From JAAFIW01 sp031414805 (GTDB taxonomy: Bacteria; Pseudomonadota; Gammaproteobacteria; Burkholderiales; Burkholderiaceae_C), in assembly GCA_031414805.1 (NCBI GenBank), contig JANOQJ010000081.1, positions 1-64,000 of the forward strand: a stretch of 64,000 bases of DNA, given 5' to 3'. The notes below the pieces were generated by a model, which saw only the letters and a program-made list of their open reading frames with translations, made no database searches and had not been told where the DNA came from. The translations under genes and the position numbers were made by a program. Below are positions 15,847 to 23,850 of the stretch, one piece after another (position 1 is the stretch's first letter; every line of letters starts with the position of its first letter).

Positions 15847-17262
15847 ATGACACAAGCCCTCAAACCCGCGATGTGGATCAACGGCCAGGCCGTGCACACC
15901 GACCACACGCTACCCGTGCTCGACCCTGCTACGGGAGACGTATATGCGAGCGCTCCCAACTGCAGCCGCAGCCAACTGGACGAGGCGGTAGCGGCCGCGC
16001 AAAAGGCATTTATCAGTTGGAGTGCGGTGCCCACGGCCGAGCGCTACCGTCTGGTGAATACCTTCATCGACAAAGTGACCGCAGACACCGAGGTACTGGC
16101 CCATTTGCTGACCCACGAGCAGGGCAAGCCGCTGGCAAAAGCCAAAAGCGAAGTGGGTGCGGCGACCTTCTTTGCGAAGGGCTACACCGCCGTGGAACTA
16201 ACGCCGCAGGTGCTGCGCGAAACCCCCACGCAACACGTGGAAGTGCGCCACCGTCCGCTGGGCGTTATTGGCGCGATCACGGCCTGGAACTACCCGGTGC
16301 TGCTGGCCATGTGGAAGATCATTCCCAGCGTGCTCACGGGCAACACCATCGTGCTCAAGCCTTCGCCCAACACGCCGGTAGCCACTTTGCGTTTGGGTGA
16401 AATTGCGCAAGAAATTTTTCCACCCGGCGTGGTCAACGTGGTCAGTGGCGGCAACGATCTGGGTGCCTGGATGACCGAGCACCCCGGCATTCGCAAAATC
16501 GCATTCACGGGCTCAGGCCCTACCGGCAAACGCATCATGGCCAGTGCAGCAGGCAACCTGAAGCGCCTCACCTTGGAGCTGGGTGGCAACGACGCAGGCA
16601 TTGTTCTAGACGATGTGGATGCCGCAAAAATGGCCGCCGATTTGTTCTGGGCCAAGTTTTCCAACTGCGGTCAGGTGTGCGCCGCGCTCAAGCGCATGTA
16701 TGTGCACCGCAGCGTGTATGCGGCTGTGTGCGAGGAACTGGTCAAGTTCGCCAAGACCATCAAGATCGGCCCTGGTACGCAAGAGGGCGTCGACATCGGC
16801 CCGATTCAAAACCGCATGCAGTTCGACCAGGTGCATGCGGTGGTGGCCGAGGCGGTGGCCGAAGGTGCGACCGTTCTCTACCAAAGCACGGTACCGGCAG
16901 GGCCCGGTTTTTTCTTGCCCATCACCATCTTGACCGACGTGAGGCCCAGCATGCGTGCCGTGGCCCATGAGGTGTTTGGCCCTGTGCTCACCATCACACC
17001 GTTTGACGATGAAGCCGACGCTTTGAAGTGGGCCAATGACAGTGAATACGGCCTGGGCGGCTCGGTGTGGAGCAGCAACCCGGAGCGCGCTGCCCTGCTG
17101 GCGGCACAACTCGATTGCGGTGGGGCCTGGGTCAACCAGCACCCGGCCATGGGGCCAGAAATCCCATTCGGTGGGGTCAAAGGCTCTGGCATTGGCGTGG
17201 AGCTGGGCCGCGCCGGTTTAGAGGAATACACGTCGATTCAGGTGCTGAACATCAAGCGATAG
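15847..17262 (+). CDS. Aldehyde dehydrogenase within the isoprene cluster
   Basis: A 471-residue NAD(P)-dependent aldehyde dehydrogenase with the full catalytic set: Asn148 in TAWNYP, Lys171 in LKPSPN, Glu244 in LELGG and Cys278 in SNCGQVCAA. It lies between isoJ and isoA with tight spacing, so it belongs to the operon. Isoprene gene clusters often carry an aldH gene. A plausible role is oxidising the aldehyde formed when IsoH works in two steps, or removing reactive side products. The exact substrate is unknown. Confidence 0.88.
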   Translation: MTQALKPAMWINGQAVHTDHTLPVLDPATGDVYASAPNCSRSQLDEAVAAAQKAFISWSAVPTAERYRLVNTFIDKVTADTEVLAHLLTHEQGKPLAKAKSEVGAATFFAKGYTAVELTPQVLRETPTQHVEVRHRPLGVIGAITAWNYPVLLAMWKIIPSVLTGNTIVLKPSPNTPVATLRLGEIAQEIFPPGVVNVVSGGNDLGAWMTEHPGIRKIAFTGSGPTGKRIMASAAGNLKRLTLELGGNDAGIVLDDVDAAKMAADLFWAKFSNCGQVCAALKRMYVHRSVYAAVCEELVKFAKTIKIGPGTQEGVDIGPIQNRMQFDQVHAVVAEAVAEGATVLYQSTVPAGPGFFLPITILTDVRPSMRAVAHEVFGPVLTITPFDDEADALKWANDSEYGLGGSVWSSNPERAALLAAQLDCGGAWVNQHPAMGPEIPFGGVKGSGIGVELGRAGLEEYTSIQVLNIKR

Positions 17263-17345
17263 GCGCAGTGCTTTGTGCACCAAGGAATCGACGTTCGTTG
17301 CCGCGCCATGCGGCTGTTTTGTCGTAGTGAAATAGGAGATCAGAA

Positions 17346-18836
17346 ATGATGCTTGCAAGAGACGACTGGTATGACATCGCACGCGATGTCGACTGGACTT
17401 TGTCCTATGTGGACAAAGAAGAAGCGTTCCCACAATCTTGGTCTGGCGTGGGCCCCGTGCCTGCCGAAGCCTGGAATTCGTGGGATGAGCCTTACCGCGT
17501 GACCTACCGCGACTATGTTCGCGTGCAGCGCGAGAAGGAAACCGGAGCCTCGGCGGTGCGTGACGCGCTCAAGCGCGCCAACATCTATGAAAAGCTCGAT
17601 CCGGCGCACACCGCGTCATCGCAACTGCATATGGGCACCACCTGCATGGTGGAGCAAATGGCGGTGACGATGCAAAGCCGGTTTTGCCGTTTTGCACCCA
17701 CACCGCGCTGGCGTAGCCTGGGCGTGTTTGGCATGCTCGACGAGATTCGCCACGCCCAACTGGACTTGGCGTTCTCGCACGACCTGCTCAAGCACGACGA
17801 GCGTTTTGACTGGTGCAACAAAGCCTTTCACACCAATGAATGGGGTGTGCTGGCGGTCAAAAATTTCTTTGACGACTGGATGCTGAACGCCAACTGCATT
17901 GAGGCGGCCATGGCCACCAGCCTCACGGTGGAGCACGGCTTTACCAACATGCAGTTTGTGGCGCTGGCAGCTGACGCCATGGAAGCGGGCGATGTGGATT
18001 TTTCCAACCTGCTGTCCAGCATTCAGACCGACGAGGCACGCCACGCGCAGCTGGGTTTTCCCACGCTGGAAGTGCTGATGAAGCACGACCCCAAGCGCGC
18101 CCAGTATGTGTTTGACGTGTCGTTCTGGCGCAGCTTCCGCTTGTTCCAGACGCTGACCGGCACCTCGATGGATTACTACACGCCGGTGGCCCAGCGCAAG
18201 ATGTCGTTCAAGGAGTTCATGCTGGAGTGGGTGGTGCACCACCACGAGCGCACCATGAAAGACTACGGCCTGCAAAAGCCCTGGTACTGGGAAACCTTCC
18301 TGAAGTGCCTGGACCATGGCCACCATGCCATGCACATTGGCACCTGGTTCTGGCGTCCCACGCTGTTCTGGAAGCCCAACGCCGGTGTGTCCAAAGCCGA
18401 GCGTGTGTGGTTGAACGCCAAGTACCCGAACTGGGAAGACAGCTGGGGCACGCTGTGGGACGAAATCATCAGCAATGTGAACAGCGGCAACATGGCGGCG
18501 ACCTACCCGGAGACTTTGCCAGCGCTGTGCAACATCACGCAGCTGCCACTGGGCTCGGCCTGGGACCGCCACAACCTGAAGATGTACACCAGCGAATACA
18601 AAGGCCGTCTGTACAACTTCGACTCCGACGTGTCCAAGTGGATTTTTGACACGGAGCCTGAGCGCTATTGCGGCCACACCAATGTGATTGACCGTTTCCT
18701 GATGGGCCAGATTCAGCCGATGAACCTGGCCGGTGGCTTGCAGTGGATGGGCATCACGCCGCAGGTGATGGGTGACGACGCTTACGCCTACAAGTGGGCT
18801 GCCGAATACGCATCGCCAGTTCGCAAAGCGGCTTGA
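17346..18836 (+). CDS. isoA: Isoprene/alkene monooxygenase alpha (diiron) subunit
   Basis: A 496-residue soluble diiron monooxygenase hydroxylase subunit. The six iron ligands are Glu103, Glu133, His136 (DEIRH), Glu196, Glu230 and His233 (DEARH), each one position before those of toluene-4-monooxygenase TmoA, so the alignment is gap-free there. Thr200 in GFTN matches the catalytic threonine. The opening RDDWYDIARDVDWTLSYV and the segment LHMGTTCMVEQMAVTMQSRF fit IsoA as I remember it more than TmoA. It would epoxidise isoprene. The ribosome-binding site is AGGAG before two consecutive ATGs. Related alkene monooxygenases cannot be excluded by eye. Confidence 0.82.
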   Translation: MMLARDDWYDIARDVDWTLSYVDKEEAFPQSWSGVGPVPAEAWNSWDEPYRVTYRDYVRVQREKETGASAVRDALKRANIYEKLDPAHTASSQLHMGTTCMVEQMAVTMQSRFCRFAPTPRWRSLGVFGMLDEIRHAQLDLAFSHDLLKHDERFDWCNKAFHTNEWGVLAVKNFFDDWMLNANCIEAAMATSLTVEHGFTNMQFVALAADAMEAGDVDFSNLLSSIQTDEARHAQLGFPTLEVLMKHDPKRAQYVFDVSFWRSFRLFQTLTGTSMDYYTPVAQRKMSFKEFMLEWVVHHHERTMKDYGLQKPWYWETFLKCLDHGHHAMHIGTWFWRPTLFWKPNAGVSKAERVWLNAKYPNWEDSWGTLWDEIISNVNSGNMAATYPETLPALCNITQLPLGSAWDRHNLKMYTSEYKGRLYNFDSDVSKWIFDTEPERYCGHTNVIDRFLMGQIQPMNLAGGLQWMGITPQVMGDDAYAYKWAAEYASPVRKAA

Positions 18837-18862
18837 TTCACTCACAACAGGAGACATTCACC

Positions 18863-19129
18863 ATGGCGCTCTTTCCCGTGTATGGCGTGTTCAAAGGCGA
18901 CTTCGTGCCCCACTTGGTGGCCGTAGACACCGATGACACGATGGCCCAAGTGGCTGAAAAAATTGCGGTGCATGCGGTAGGCAGGCGGGTGGCCAAACAC
19001 CCAACGGCCACCACCTACACGGTAGACATTGGCGGCGTGGTGGTGGACAACGCTCACCCCTTGGGCCAGGTGATCGGGCAGACGGGATTGAAACCGCTGC
19101 AGTGGGTCACGGTGGGTTGGGCGACCTGA
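18863..19129 (+). CDS. isoB: Monooxygenase gamma subunit (TmoB-like)
   Basis: An 88-residue ubiquitin-fold subunit of the type found in toluene and isoprene monooxygenases (ALFPVYGVFKGDFVPHLVAVDTDDT). It packs on the alpha subunit in the hydroxylase. The ATG at 18863 follows AACAGGAG by ten bases. It is 26 bases after isoA. A REP-like palindrome follows its stop and separates it from isoC. Confidence 0.85.
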   Translation: MALFPVYGVFKGDFVPHLVAVDTDDTMAQVAEKIAVHAVGRRVAKHPTATTYTVDIGGVVVDNAHPLGQVIGQTGLKPLQWVTVGWAT

Positions 19130-19138
19130 GTTGTGTGG

Positions 19139-19234
19139 GTCATCCCCGCGCAGGCGGGGATCCAGGCGCGAGGACTGTGAGGGCAACTGCTCTTGCAGTT
19201 CTCCAAGATGGATTCCCGCCTGCGCGGGAATGAC
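19139..19234. repeat. REP-like palindromic repeat inside the iso operon
   Basis: Inverted arms GTCATCCCCGCGCAGGCGGG and its near-complement at 19212-19234 surround about 50 bases. It is the same family as the cores at 3153-3247 and 22925-23023, sits between isoB and isoC, and would fold strongly in the mRNA. Confidence 0.88.
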
Positions 19235-19276
19235 GGAAATGGGTTGGTTACGTCAGTTCTAAACCAGAGGCAAGAC

Positions 19277-19615
19277 ATGTCTGAATTCAGCACAGCCAAT
19301 TTTGTAGAAGTCTGCCTGGCCGACGACTTGTGGATGGGCGAGATGCAGGCCTTTGATGTGGGTAAGCACAAGGTCATTGTGATCAATGCCGAGGGACAGT
19401 TTCATGCGTATGACGGTATGTGCCCACACCAAAGCGTGCAATTGATTGAAGGCAGTTTTGACGACGGTGTGCTGATGTGCCGCGCCCACCAGTGGACGTT
19501 TGACGCCTGCACCGGCAAAGGCGTTAACCCCTCGTCGCATTGCCTCACGCGCTTTCCACTGCGCATTGACGATGGCCGCGTGCTGGTGGGCGATCAGCCC
19601 TTAGACGCGACCTGA
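19277..19615 (+). CDS. isoC: Rieske ferredoxin of the monooxygenase
   Basis: A 112-residue Rieske protein with the 2Fe-2S ligands Cys49 and His51 (MCPHQS) and Cys68 and His71 (CRAHQW). It shuttles electrons from the reductase to the diiron hydroxylase. The small size and lack of a membrane anchor match TmoC/IsoC. The ATG at 19277 follows CAGAGGCAAG. The region upstream contains the REP-like element, so an extended reading from 19193 is only the repeat translated. Confidence 0.88.
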   Translation: MSEFSTANFVEVCLADDLWMGEMQAFDVGKHKVIVINAEGQFHAYDGMCPHQSVQLIEGSFDDGVLMCRAHQWTFDACTGKGVNPSSHCLTRFPLRIDDGRVLVGDQPLDAT

Positions 19616-19644
19616 TGACACACAAGAATTTTTAGGAGACAGGT

Positions 19645-19962
19645 ATGACAACGACAAGCCGAATAGTGATGACCGAGACCGTGGGCTACGACTCCGTGGG
19701 CCCCACCATGCGCGCAGGCGACGTGGCCGAGGCCGTGATCGAAGCCATTGAGCAGGACAACCCGGGCCAGGACATTCTGGTGACCGACCGGGGCGACTAC
19801 ATCCACATTCATGTGAACAAAGACTGCCGCTTGACGCGCAGCAGCCTGGAACTGCACCTGGGCCGTGAGTACCCGCTGCCCATGCTGGAGGTGGAAATGG
19901 CCTCGTTCACCGGCCGCATGCAAACCAGCGACAAGGAATACCGCTGGTATTTCAAGACCTGA
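19645..19962 (+). CDS. isoD: Monooxygenase coupling/effector protein
   Basis: A 105-residue protein of the MmoB/DmpM/TmoD family, which has no cofactor and tunes the hydroxylase active site. Typical features are MRAGDVAEAVIEAIEQDNPG at residues 22-41 and the C-terminal LPMLEVEMASFTGRM. It follows isoC with an AGGAGAC ribosome-binding site and precedes the beta subunit, the canonical isoA-B-C-D-E order. Confidence 0.87.
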   Translation: MTTTSRIVMTETVGYDSVGPTMRAGDVAEAVIEAIEQDNPGQDILVTDRGDYIHIHVNKDCRLTRSSLELHLGREYPLPMLEVEMASFTGRMQTSDKEYRWYFKT

Positions 19963-20008
19963 CGCGAACACCAGCCACCCAACCTAAAACCACAACGAGA
20001 CAAACGCC

Positions 20009-21064
20009 ATGAGCCAAGACAAATCTGCTGCTCCAACAGCCCCAGGCCCGTCCGTCAGCCCGCTACGCGCCAAGCGCTCTAAAACCTGGTCCAGTTTGGG
20101 CAATCTGGGGCGCAAACCCACCGAGTACGAGGTGGTCACGCACAACATGAACCACACGGTTACTAATGCAACCCCGCTGGAAATGGGCCCTGAGGTGCAT
20201 GGCAACCAGTGGCTGAAAAAACACCGTGATGGCATTGGCCTGAAGGTGGCCGGTGTGGACAGTTTTCGTGACCCAGACCAGATGACGTATCGCAAATACA
20301 CCACCCAGATGGACGAGCAGGAAACCTATGTGGATGGTCTGCTGCGCCAATACACCGAAGGGCAGGGCATTGACGCCAAACTGTCCCCGGCCATGCTGGA
20401 CACGCTGGCGCTGGCTTTCACGCCCACCCGCTACCTGGGTCATGGGCTGCAAATGATTTCGGCCTACGTGCAGCAACTGGCCCACTCCAGCTACCTGGGC
20501 AATTGCGCGGCATTTCAAACCGCTGACCAATTGCGCCGCGTGCAGCGCGTGGCCTACCGAACCCGCCAACTAGCCAATGCACACCCGGCCCGCGCATTTG
20601 GCACGGGCGAGCGCGCCAGCTGGGAAAAAGATGCCGACTGGCAGCCCGTGCGCGAAGCCATTGAGCGGTTGATGCTGGCTTACGACTGGGATCAGGCCTT
20701 CGTGGGCTTGAACCTGGTCATCAAGCCGGTGGTGGATGAGTTGTTCCTGCACGCTTTTGCCGACGTGGCCCGCGCCAACCATGACGAGCTTGATGCCGGC
20801 CTGTGCGACAACCTGTACCTGGACGCCCAGCGCAGCCGCCGCTGGACCGCATCAGCCTGCAAAGCCATGGTGCAAGCGGATGTGGAAAACCACCAGGTGC
20901 TCAGTGCGCTGCTCAATACCTGGCACCCCATGGGCGTGAAGATTATTGAAGCGGGAAGCCGTTTGCTGACCCGCCATACCCCCAGCATCACCGCGGCATC
21001 GGTTGTGCAATCGGTGACGCAGGGATGGGAACAGTCGTTGGTGGAAGCGGGGCTGCGGAGTTGA
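20009..21064 (+). CDS. isoE: Monooxygenase beta subunit
   Basis: A 351-residue beta subunit of the soluble diiron monooxygenase hydroxylase, helical and lacking the iron ligands. Conserved stretches include RTWSSLGNLGRKPTEYEVV-type sequence near the start (here KTWSSLGNLGRKPTEYEVVT), YRKYTTQMDEQE and LFLHAFADVARANHDELDAG. It forms the (alpha-beta-gamma)2 core with IsoA and IsoB. In known loci the NADH reductase isoF follows here; instead there is a 41-bp repeat and then an unrelated, oppositely oriented transporter. Confidence 0.87.
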   Translation: MSQDKSAAPTAPGPSVSPLRAKRSKTWSSLGNLGRKPTEYEVVTHNMNHTVTNATPLEMGPEVHGNQWLKKHRDGIGLKVAGVDSFRDPDQMTYRKYTTQMDEQETYVDGLLRQYTEGQGIDAKLSPAMLDTLALAFTPTRYLGHGLQMISAYVQQLAHSSYLGNCAAFQTADQLRRVQRVAYRTRQLANAHPARAFGTGERASWEKDADWQPVREAIERLMLAYDWDQAFVGLNLVIKPVVDELFLHAFADVARANHDELDAGLCDNLYLDAQRSRRWTASACKAMVQADVENHQVLSALLNTWHPMGVKIIEAGSRLLTRHTPSITAASVVQSVTQGWEQSLVEAGLRS

Positions 21065-21071
21065 TCACATT

Positions 21072-21112
21072 GCTATGTTTTATATAGCTGTTTGAGCAAT
21101 ATCTACAAGGGC
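21072..21112 (+). repeat. 41-bp dispersed repeat, copy 6
   Basis: A near-consensus copy (GCTATG, ATATAGCTG, TTTGAGCAATATCTACAAGGGC is its 3' part) eight bases after the isoE stop, with the longer tail GGGTGGCCGTTTTGACTT. Confidence 0.88.
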
Positions 21113-21140
21113 GGGTGGCCGTTTTGACTTCAATTTCAAG

Positions 21141-21902
21141 CTAAACCTTGAGTTTCCACCCTGTGCGGAAAATCCACCACACGGTGGCCAGGCAGAGGGT
21201 CAAAAATCCCAAAATGGCTGCGATGCTCAGGCCCACATTCACATCGGCCACGCCGTAAAAGCTCCAGCGAAAGCCGCTGATCAGGTAGACCACCGGGTTG
21301 AGCAGCGCAATCTGTTGCCAGATCGGTGGCAGCATGTTGATGGAGTAAAACGCGCCGCCCAAAAAGGTCAATGGTGTAACCACCATCAGCGGCACGATTT
21401 GCAACTTCTGAAAATTGTCGGCCCACAAGCCGATGATGAAACCGAACAGGCTGAAGGTAACCGCTGTCAGGACCAGAAAGCACAGCATCCACAACGGGTG
21501 GGCAATTTCGTACGGCACAAACAGCCGTGCGGTCACCAGAATCAGCAAGCCCAGAGCCACCGACTTGCTGGCCGCCGCGCCCACATAACCAATCACCACC
21601 TCCATAGCCGACACCGGGGCCGACAGCAGCTCGTAAATCGTGCCTGAAAACTTGGGCATGTAAATGCCAAACGCAGCGTTGGAAATGCTCTCGTTGAGCA
21701 GCGACAACATGATCAGGCCGGGGATGATGTAGGCACCGTAGCCAATGCCATCGATGTCGCCCATGCGCGAGCCAATGGCTGCGCCAAACACCACGAAATA
21801 CAGCGAGGTGGAGAGCACGGGCGAGACGATGGATTGCGTAAGCGTGCGCAGGGTGCGTGCGATCTCGAAGCGGTAAATCGCGCGGATGGCTTGCCAGTTC
21901 AT
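21141..21902 (-). CDS. ABC-2 type transporter permease
   Basis: A 253-residue membrane protein with six predicted transmembrane helices, of the ABC-2/YadH type. The loop signature between helices is seen in SISNAAFGIYMPKFSGTIYELLSAPVSAM, and the late PLTFLGGAFYSINMLPP is typical. It pairs with the ATPase gene upstream, whose stop codon overlaps its ATG by four bases. Such pairs export drugs, lipids or polysaccharides; the cargo here is unknown. Confidence 0.88.
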   Translation of the reverse strand: MNWQAIRAIYRFEIARTLRTLTQSIVSPVLSTSLYFVVFGAAIGSRMGDIDGIGYGAYIIPGLIMLSLLNESISNAAFGIYMPKFSGTIYELLSAPVSAMEVVIGYVGAAASKSVALGLLILVTARLFVPYEIAHPLWMLCFLVLTAVTFSLFGFIIGLWADNFQKLQIVPLMVVTPLTFLGGAFYSINMLPPIWQQIALLNPVVYLISGFRWSFYGVADVNVGLSIAAILGFLTLCLATVWWIFRTGWKLKV

Positions 21903-22846
21903 GCGGGCTCCTTTTTGTCAGTTTCACCGCTGTGCACCAGGCTGACAAAAATATCTTCCAGCGAGCTTTCACTCGAATGCAAATCCTTGAAGTCGATGTG
22001 CAGCTCAGCCAGGCGCTTGAGCAGGGCCGCAATACCGGTTTCCTCGCTTTGCGTGTCAAAGGTGTAGATCAAAGACTGCCCACCGTCCGACAGCGTGAGG
22101 GGCAAATCGGCCAGCGCGTCGGGCACTGCCTGCAAAGAAGTTTGCAGAGTCAGCGCGAGCTGTTTTTTGCCCAGTTTGCGCATCAGCACCTGCTTGTCTT
22201 CCACCAGGATCAACTCGCCCTTGTGGATGATGCCAATGCGGTCGGCCATCTCCTGCGCTTCTTCGATGTAGTGTGTGGTCAGAATGATGGTGACACCAGC
22301 CTCGCGCAGGTTTCGCACCATTTGCCACATGCTCTGGCGTAGCTCTACGTCGACGCCGGCCGTTGGCTCGTCCAAAAACAGGATGTGCGGCTCGTGCGAC
22401 AGGGCTTTGGCAATCAGCACGCGGCGCTTCATGCCACCGGACAGCGCCATGATCGTGCTGTCTTTCTTGTCCCACAGCGACAGGTCACGTAGTACTTTTT
22501 CGATGTGCGCCGGATTGGGCGGCTTGCCAAACAGACCGCGGCTGAAGCTGACGGTGGACCACACGGTCTCAAATGGGTTGGTGGACAGTTCTTGCGGCAC
22601 CAAACCAATTTTGGCGCGGGCTGCCCGGTAATCACGCACGATGTCGTGGCCGTCCACCGTCACGGTGCCGGTACCCAGTTTCACAATGCCGCAGATGGTG
22701 TTGATGAGCGTGGTTTTGCCCGCGCCGTTGGGTCCCAGCAGCGCAAAAATCTCGCCGCGCCGGATGTTCAGGCTCACTGACTTGAGCGCCTGAAAACCCG
22801 AAGCATAGGTTTTGCTTAAAGCTTGAATGGAAATGATGTCTGACAC
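21899..22846 (-). CDS. ABC transporter ATP-binding protein
   Basis: A roughly 315-residue ATPase with Walker A GPNGAGKTT, Q-loop VPQEL, signature LSGGM, Walker B ILFLDEPTAG and an H-loop TTHY, followed by a 90-residue C-terminal extension typical of DrrA/YadG-like exporters. I favour the GTG at 22846 (VSDIISIQALSKTYASG). The longer frame starts at a TTG inside copy 7 of the 41-bp repeat and adds only repeat-derived residues. It is translationally coupled to the permease by an ATGA overlap. Confidence 0.88.
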   Translation of the reverse strand: MSDIISIQALSKTYASGFQALKSVSLNIRRGEIFALLGPNGAGKTTLINTICGIVKLGTGTVTVDGHDIVRDYRAARAKIGLVPQELSTNPFETVWSTVSFSRGLFGKPPNPAHIEKVLRDLSLWDKKDSTIMALSGGMKRRVLIAKALSHEPHILFLDEPTAGVDVELRQSMWQMVRNLREAGVTIILTTHYIEEAQEMADRIGIIHKGELILVEDKQVLMRKLGKKQLALTLQTSLQAVPDALADLPLTLSDGGQSLIYTFDTQSEETGIAALLKRLAELHIDFKDLHSSESSLEDIFVSLVHSGETDKKEPA

Positions 22847-22873
22847 GGGTTCTTGTAGGTAAAAGTGCCGCAA

Positions 22874-22914
22874 GTCCAGGTATTTCCTGCTCAAGCAGCT
22901 GTTAAAAATATAGC
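22874..22914 (-). repeat. 41-bp dispersed repeat, copy 7 (diverged)
   Basis: An inverted copy. The minus strand reads GCTATA, then CAGCTGCTTGAGCAGG, and its 3' part is degenerate. It lies in the leader of the ABC exporter operon. Confidence 0.7.
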
Positions 22915-22924
22915 GACAGTGGCT

Positions 22925-23023
22925 GTCATTCCCGCGTAGGCAGGAAATCCAGGCGCGAGGCCTGCGCGGTCAGTCGTTCTTGTCACTTTCGCAGATGGAT
23001 TCCCGCCTGCGCGGGAATGACGG
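22925..23023. repeat. REP-like palindromic repeat
   Basis: Imperfect inverted arms GTCATTCCCGCGTAGGCAGG and its near-complement at about 23001-23023, the same family as 19139-19234 and the MITE core. It lies between the exporter operon and the end of the TelA operon. Confidence 0.85.
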
Positions 23024-23047
23024 AGTTTTCGGTTGCGGGTTGTCGAC

Positions 23048-23677
23048 TCAATTCAGGTAAGTCGGCGCGTGAAACTTCTCTTTCAGGTACTGGCCGTTGC
23101 TGATTAAGGCATCTGCATCGTCAGCAAATACGGCGGTCGAAATCTTTTCCAGCTGGTGGTGCAGCAGGTTCAGTTGCTCCACCAGCAGATCTTTGGCGGT
23201 TTTGCCGCCGTGCAGCTTGTGCATGCTGGCAAAAGCCGGTGGCAGCTTCAGGTAGCCCGAGACCGTTTCGGGTAGATCGCGGGTGATGGCGCCCATGACC
23301 GTCTGAATCTGCGCAGGCGGTAACATAGGCGCGTCGGATTGACCCGTCAGCCGGGGCACCAGCGGCTCCAGCACCTTAGGAATCGAGTTCAAGATGGCCA
23401 GCGCTTCTGCAGGCAGTTGCTTTTTGCTCTGGTTGATGAGTTCCTGTACGCCTTCCACCAGGCGCTTGCCGTCGTAGCGCTGGTACAGCGAGGCATCGAT
23501 CAAGTCACGGCTGGGCACGGCCAGCGCACCGGCGGCGTACAAGCCCATGGTGATAGGCAGCCACCACTGGTCAATGACCCCGCCAAAGAAAGCGCCGAGC
23601 CCCAGCAGGGCCAGGCAGCTGCCAACGATATTGCGGGTGCTGTACAGGTAGAGCAGGAAGGTGTTGGCGCGATTCAT
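23048..23677 (-). CDS. Membrane protein, last gene of the TelA operon
   Basis: A 209-residue protein with two transmembrane helices near the N-terminus (IVGSCLALLGLGAFFGG and WLPITMGLYAAGALAV) and a helical cytoplasmic or periplasmic remainder ending in LLHHQLEKISTAVF. No named family is recognised. The ATG at 23677 is chosen, since the upstream extension is translation of the repeat at 23698-23827. Position after TelA and the VWA lipoprotein suggests a shared envelope role. Confidence 0.65.
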   Translation of the reverse strand: MNRANTFLLYLYSTRNIVGSCLALLGLGAFFGGVIDQWWLPITMGLYAAGALAVPSRDLIDASLYQRYDGKRLVEGVQELINQSKKQLPAEALAILNSIPKVLEPLVPRLTGQSDAPMLPPAQIQTVMGAITRDLPETVSGYLKLPPAFASMHKLHGGKTAKDLLVEQLNLLHHQLEKISTAVFADDADALISNGQYLKEKFHAPTYLN

Positions 23678-23697
23678 GGTGTGGAGGGTCAAGATAC

Positions 23698-23827
23698 TTT
23701 GAACGCAGAGGACGCGAAGGATTCGCAGAAGACGCAGAAAAAACATCCCAAAATTTGCGGGCTGGGATCCATTTTCTCGGACTTGTTTTGGGCCCTCTGC
23801 GATTCCTTTGCGTCCTCTGCGTTCAAA
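23698..23827. repeat. 130-bp inverted-repeat element
   Basis: Two arms of about 32 bp, starting TTTGAACGCAGAGGACGC, face each other at the ends of a 130-bp segment and differ at only two or three positions. There is no coding capacity. It separates the last two genes of the TelA operon and would form a long hairpin in their transcript. Confidence 0.8.
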
Positions 23828-23850
23828 TCGGCTGTTTTCCCAAAATTCAA

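Noticed and set aside
17616..18857. Long minus-strand open frame (413 codons) opposite isoA
   Set aside because: It is a shadow of the GC-rich isoA codons, with no recognisable domain, while the plus strand has all six diiron ligands.
17346..21064. Toluene monooxygenase operon
   Set aside because: The hydroxylase is TmoA-like, but the two GSTs, SDR and CoA-transferase upstream fit isoprene or alkene metabolism, and no aromatic-ring pathway genes are present.
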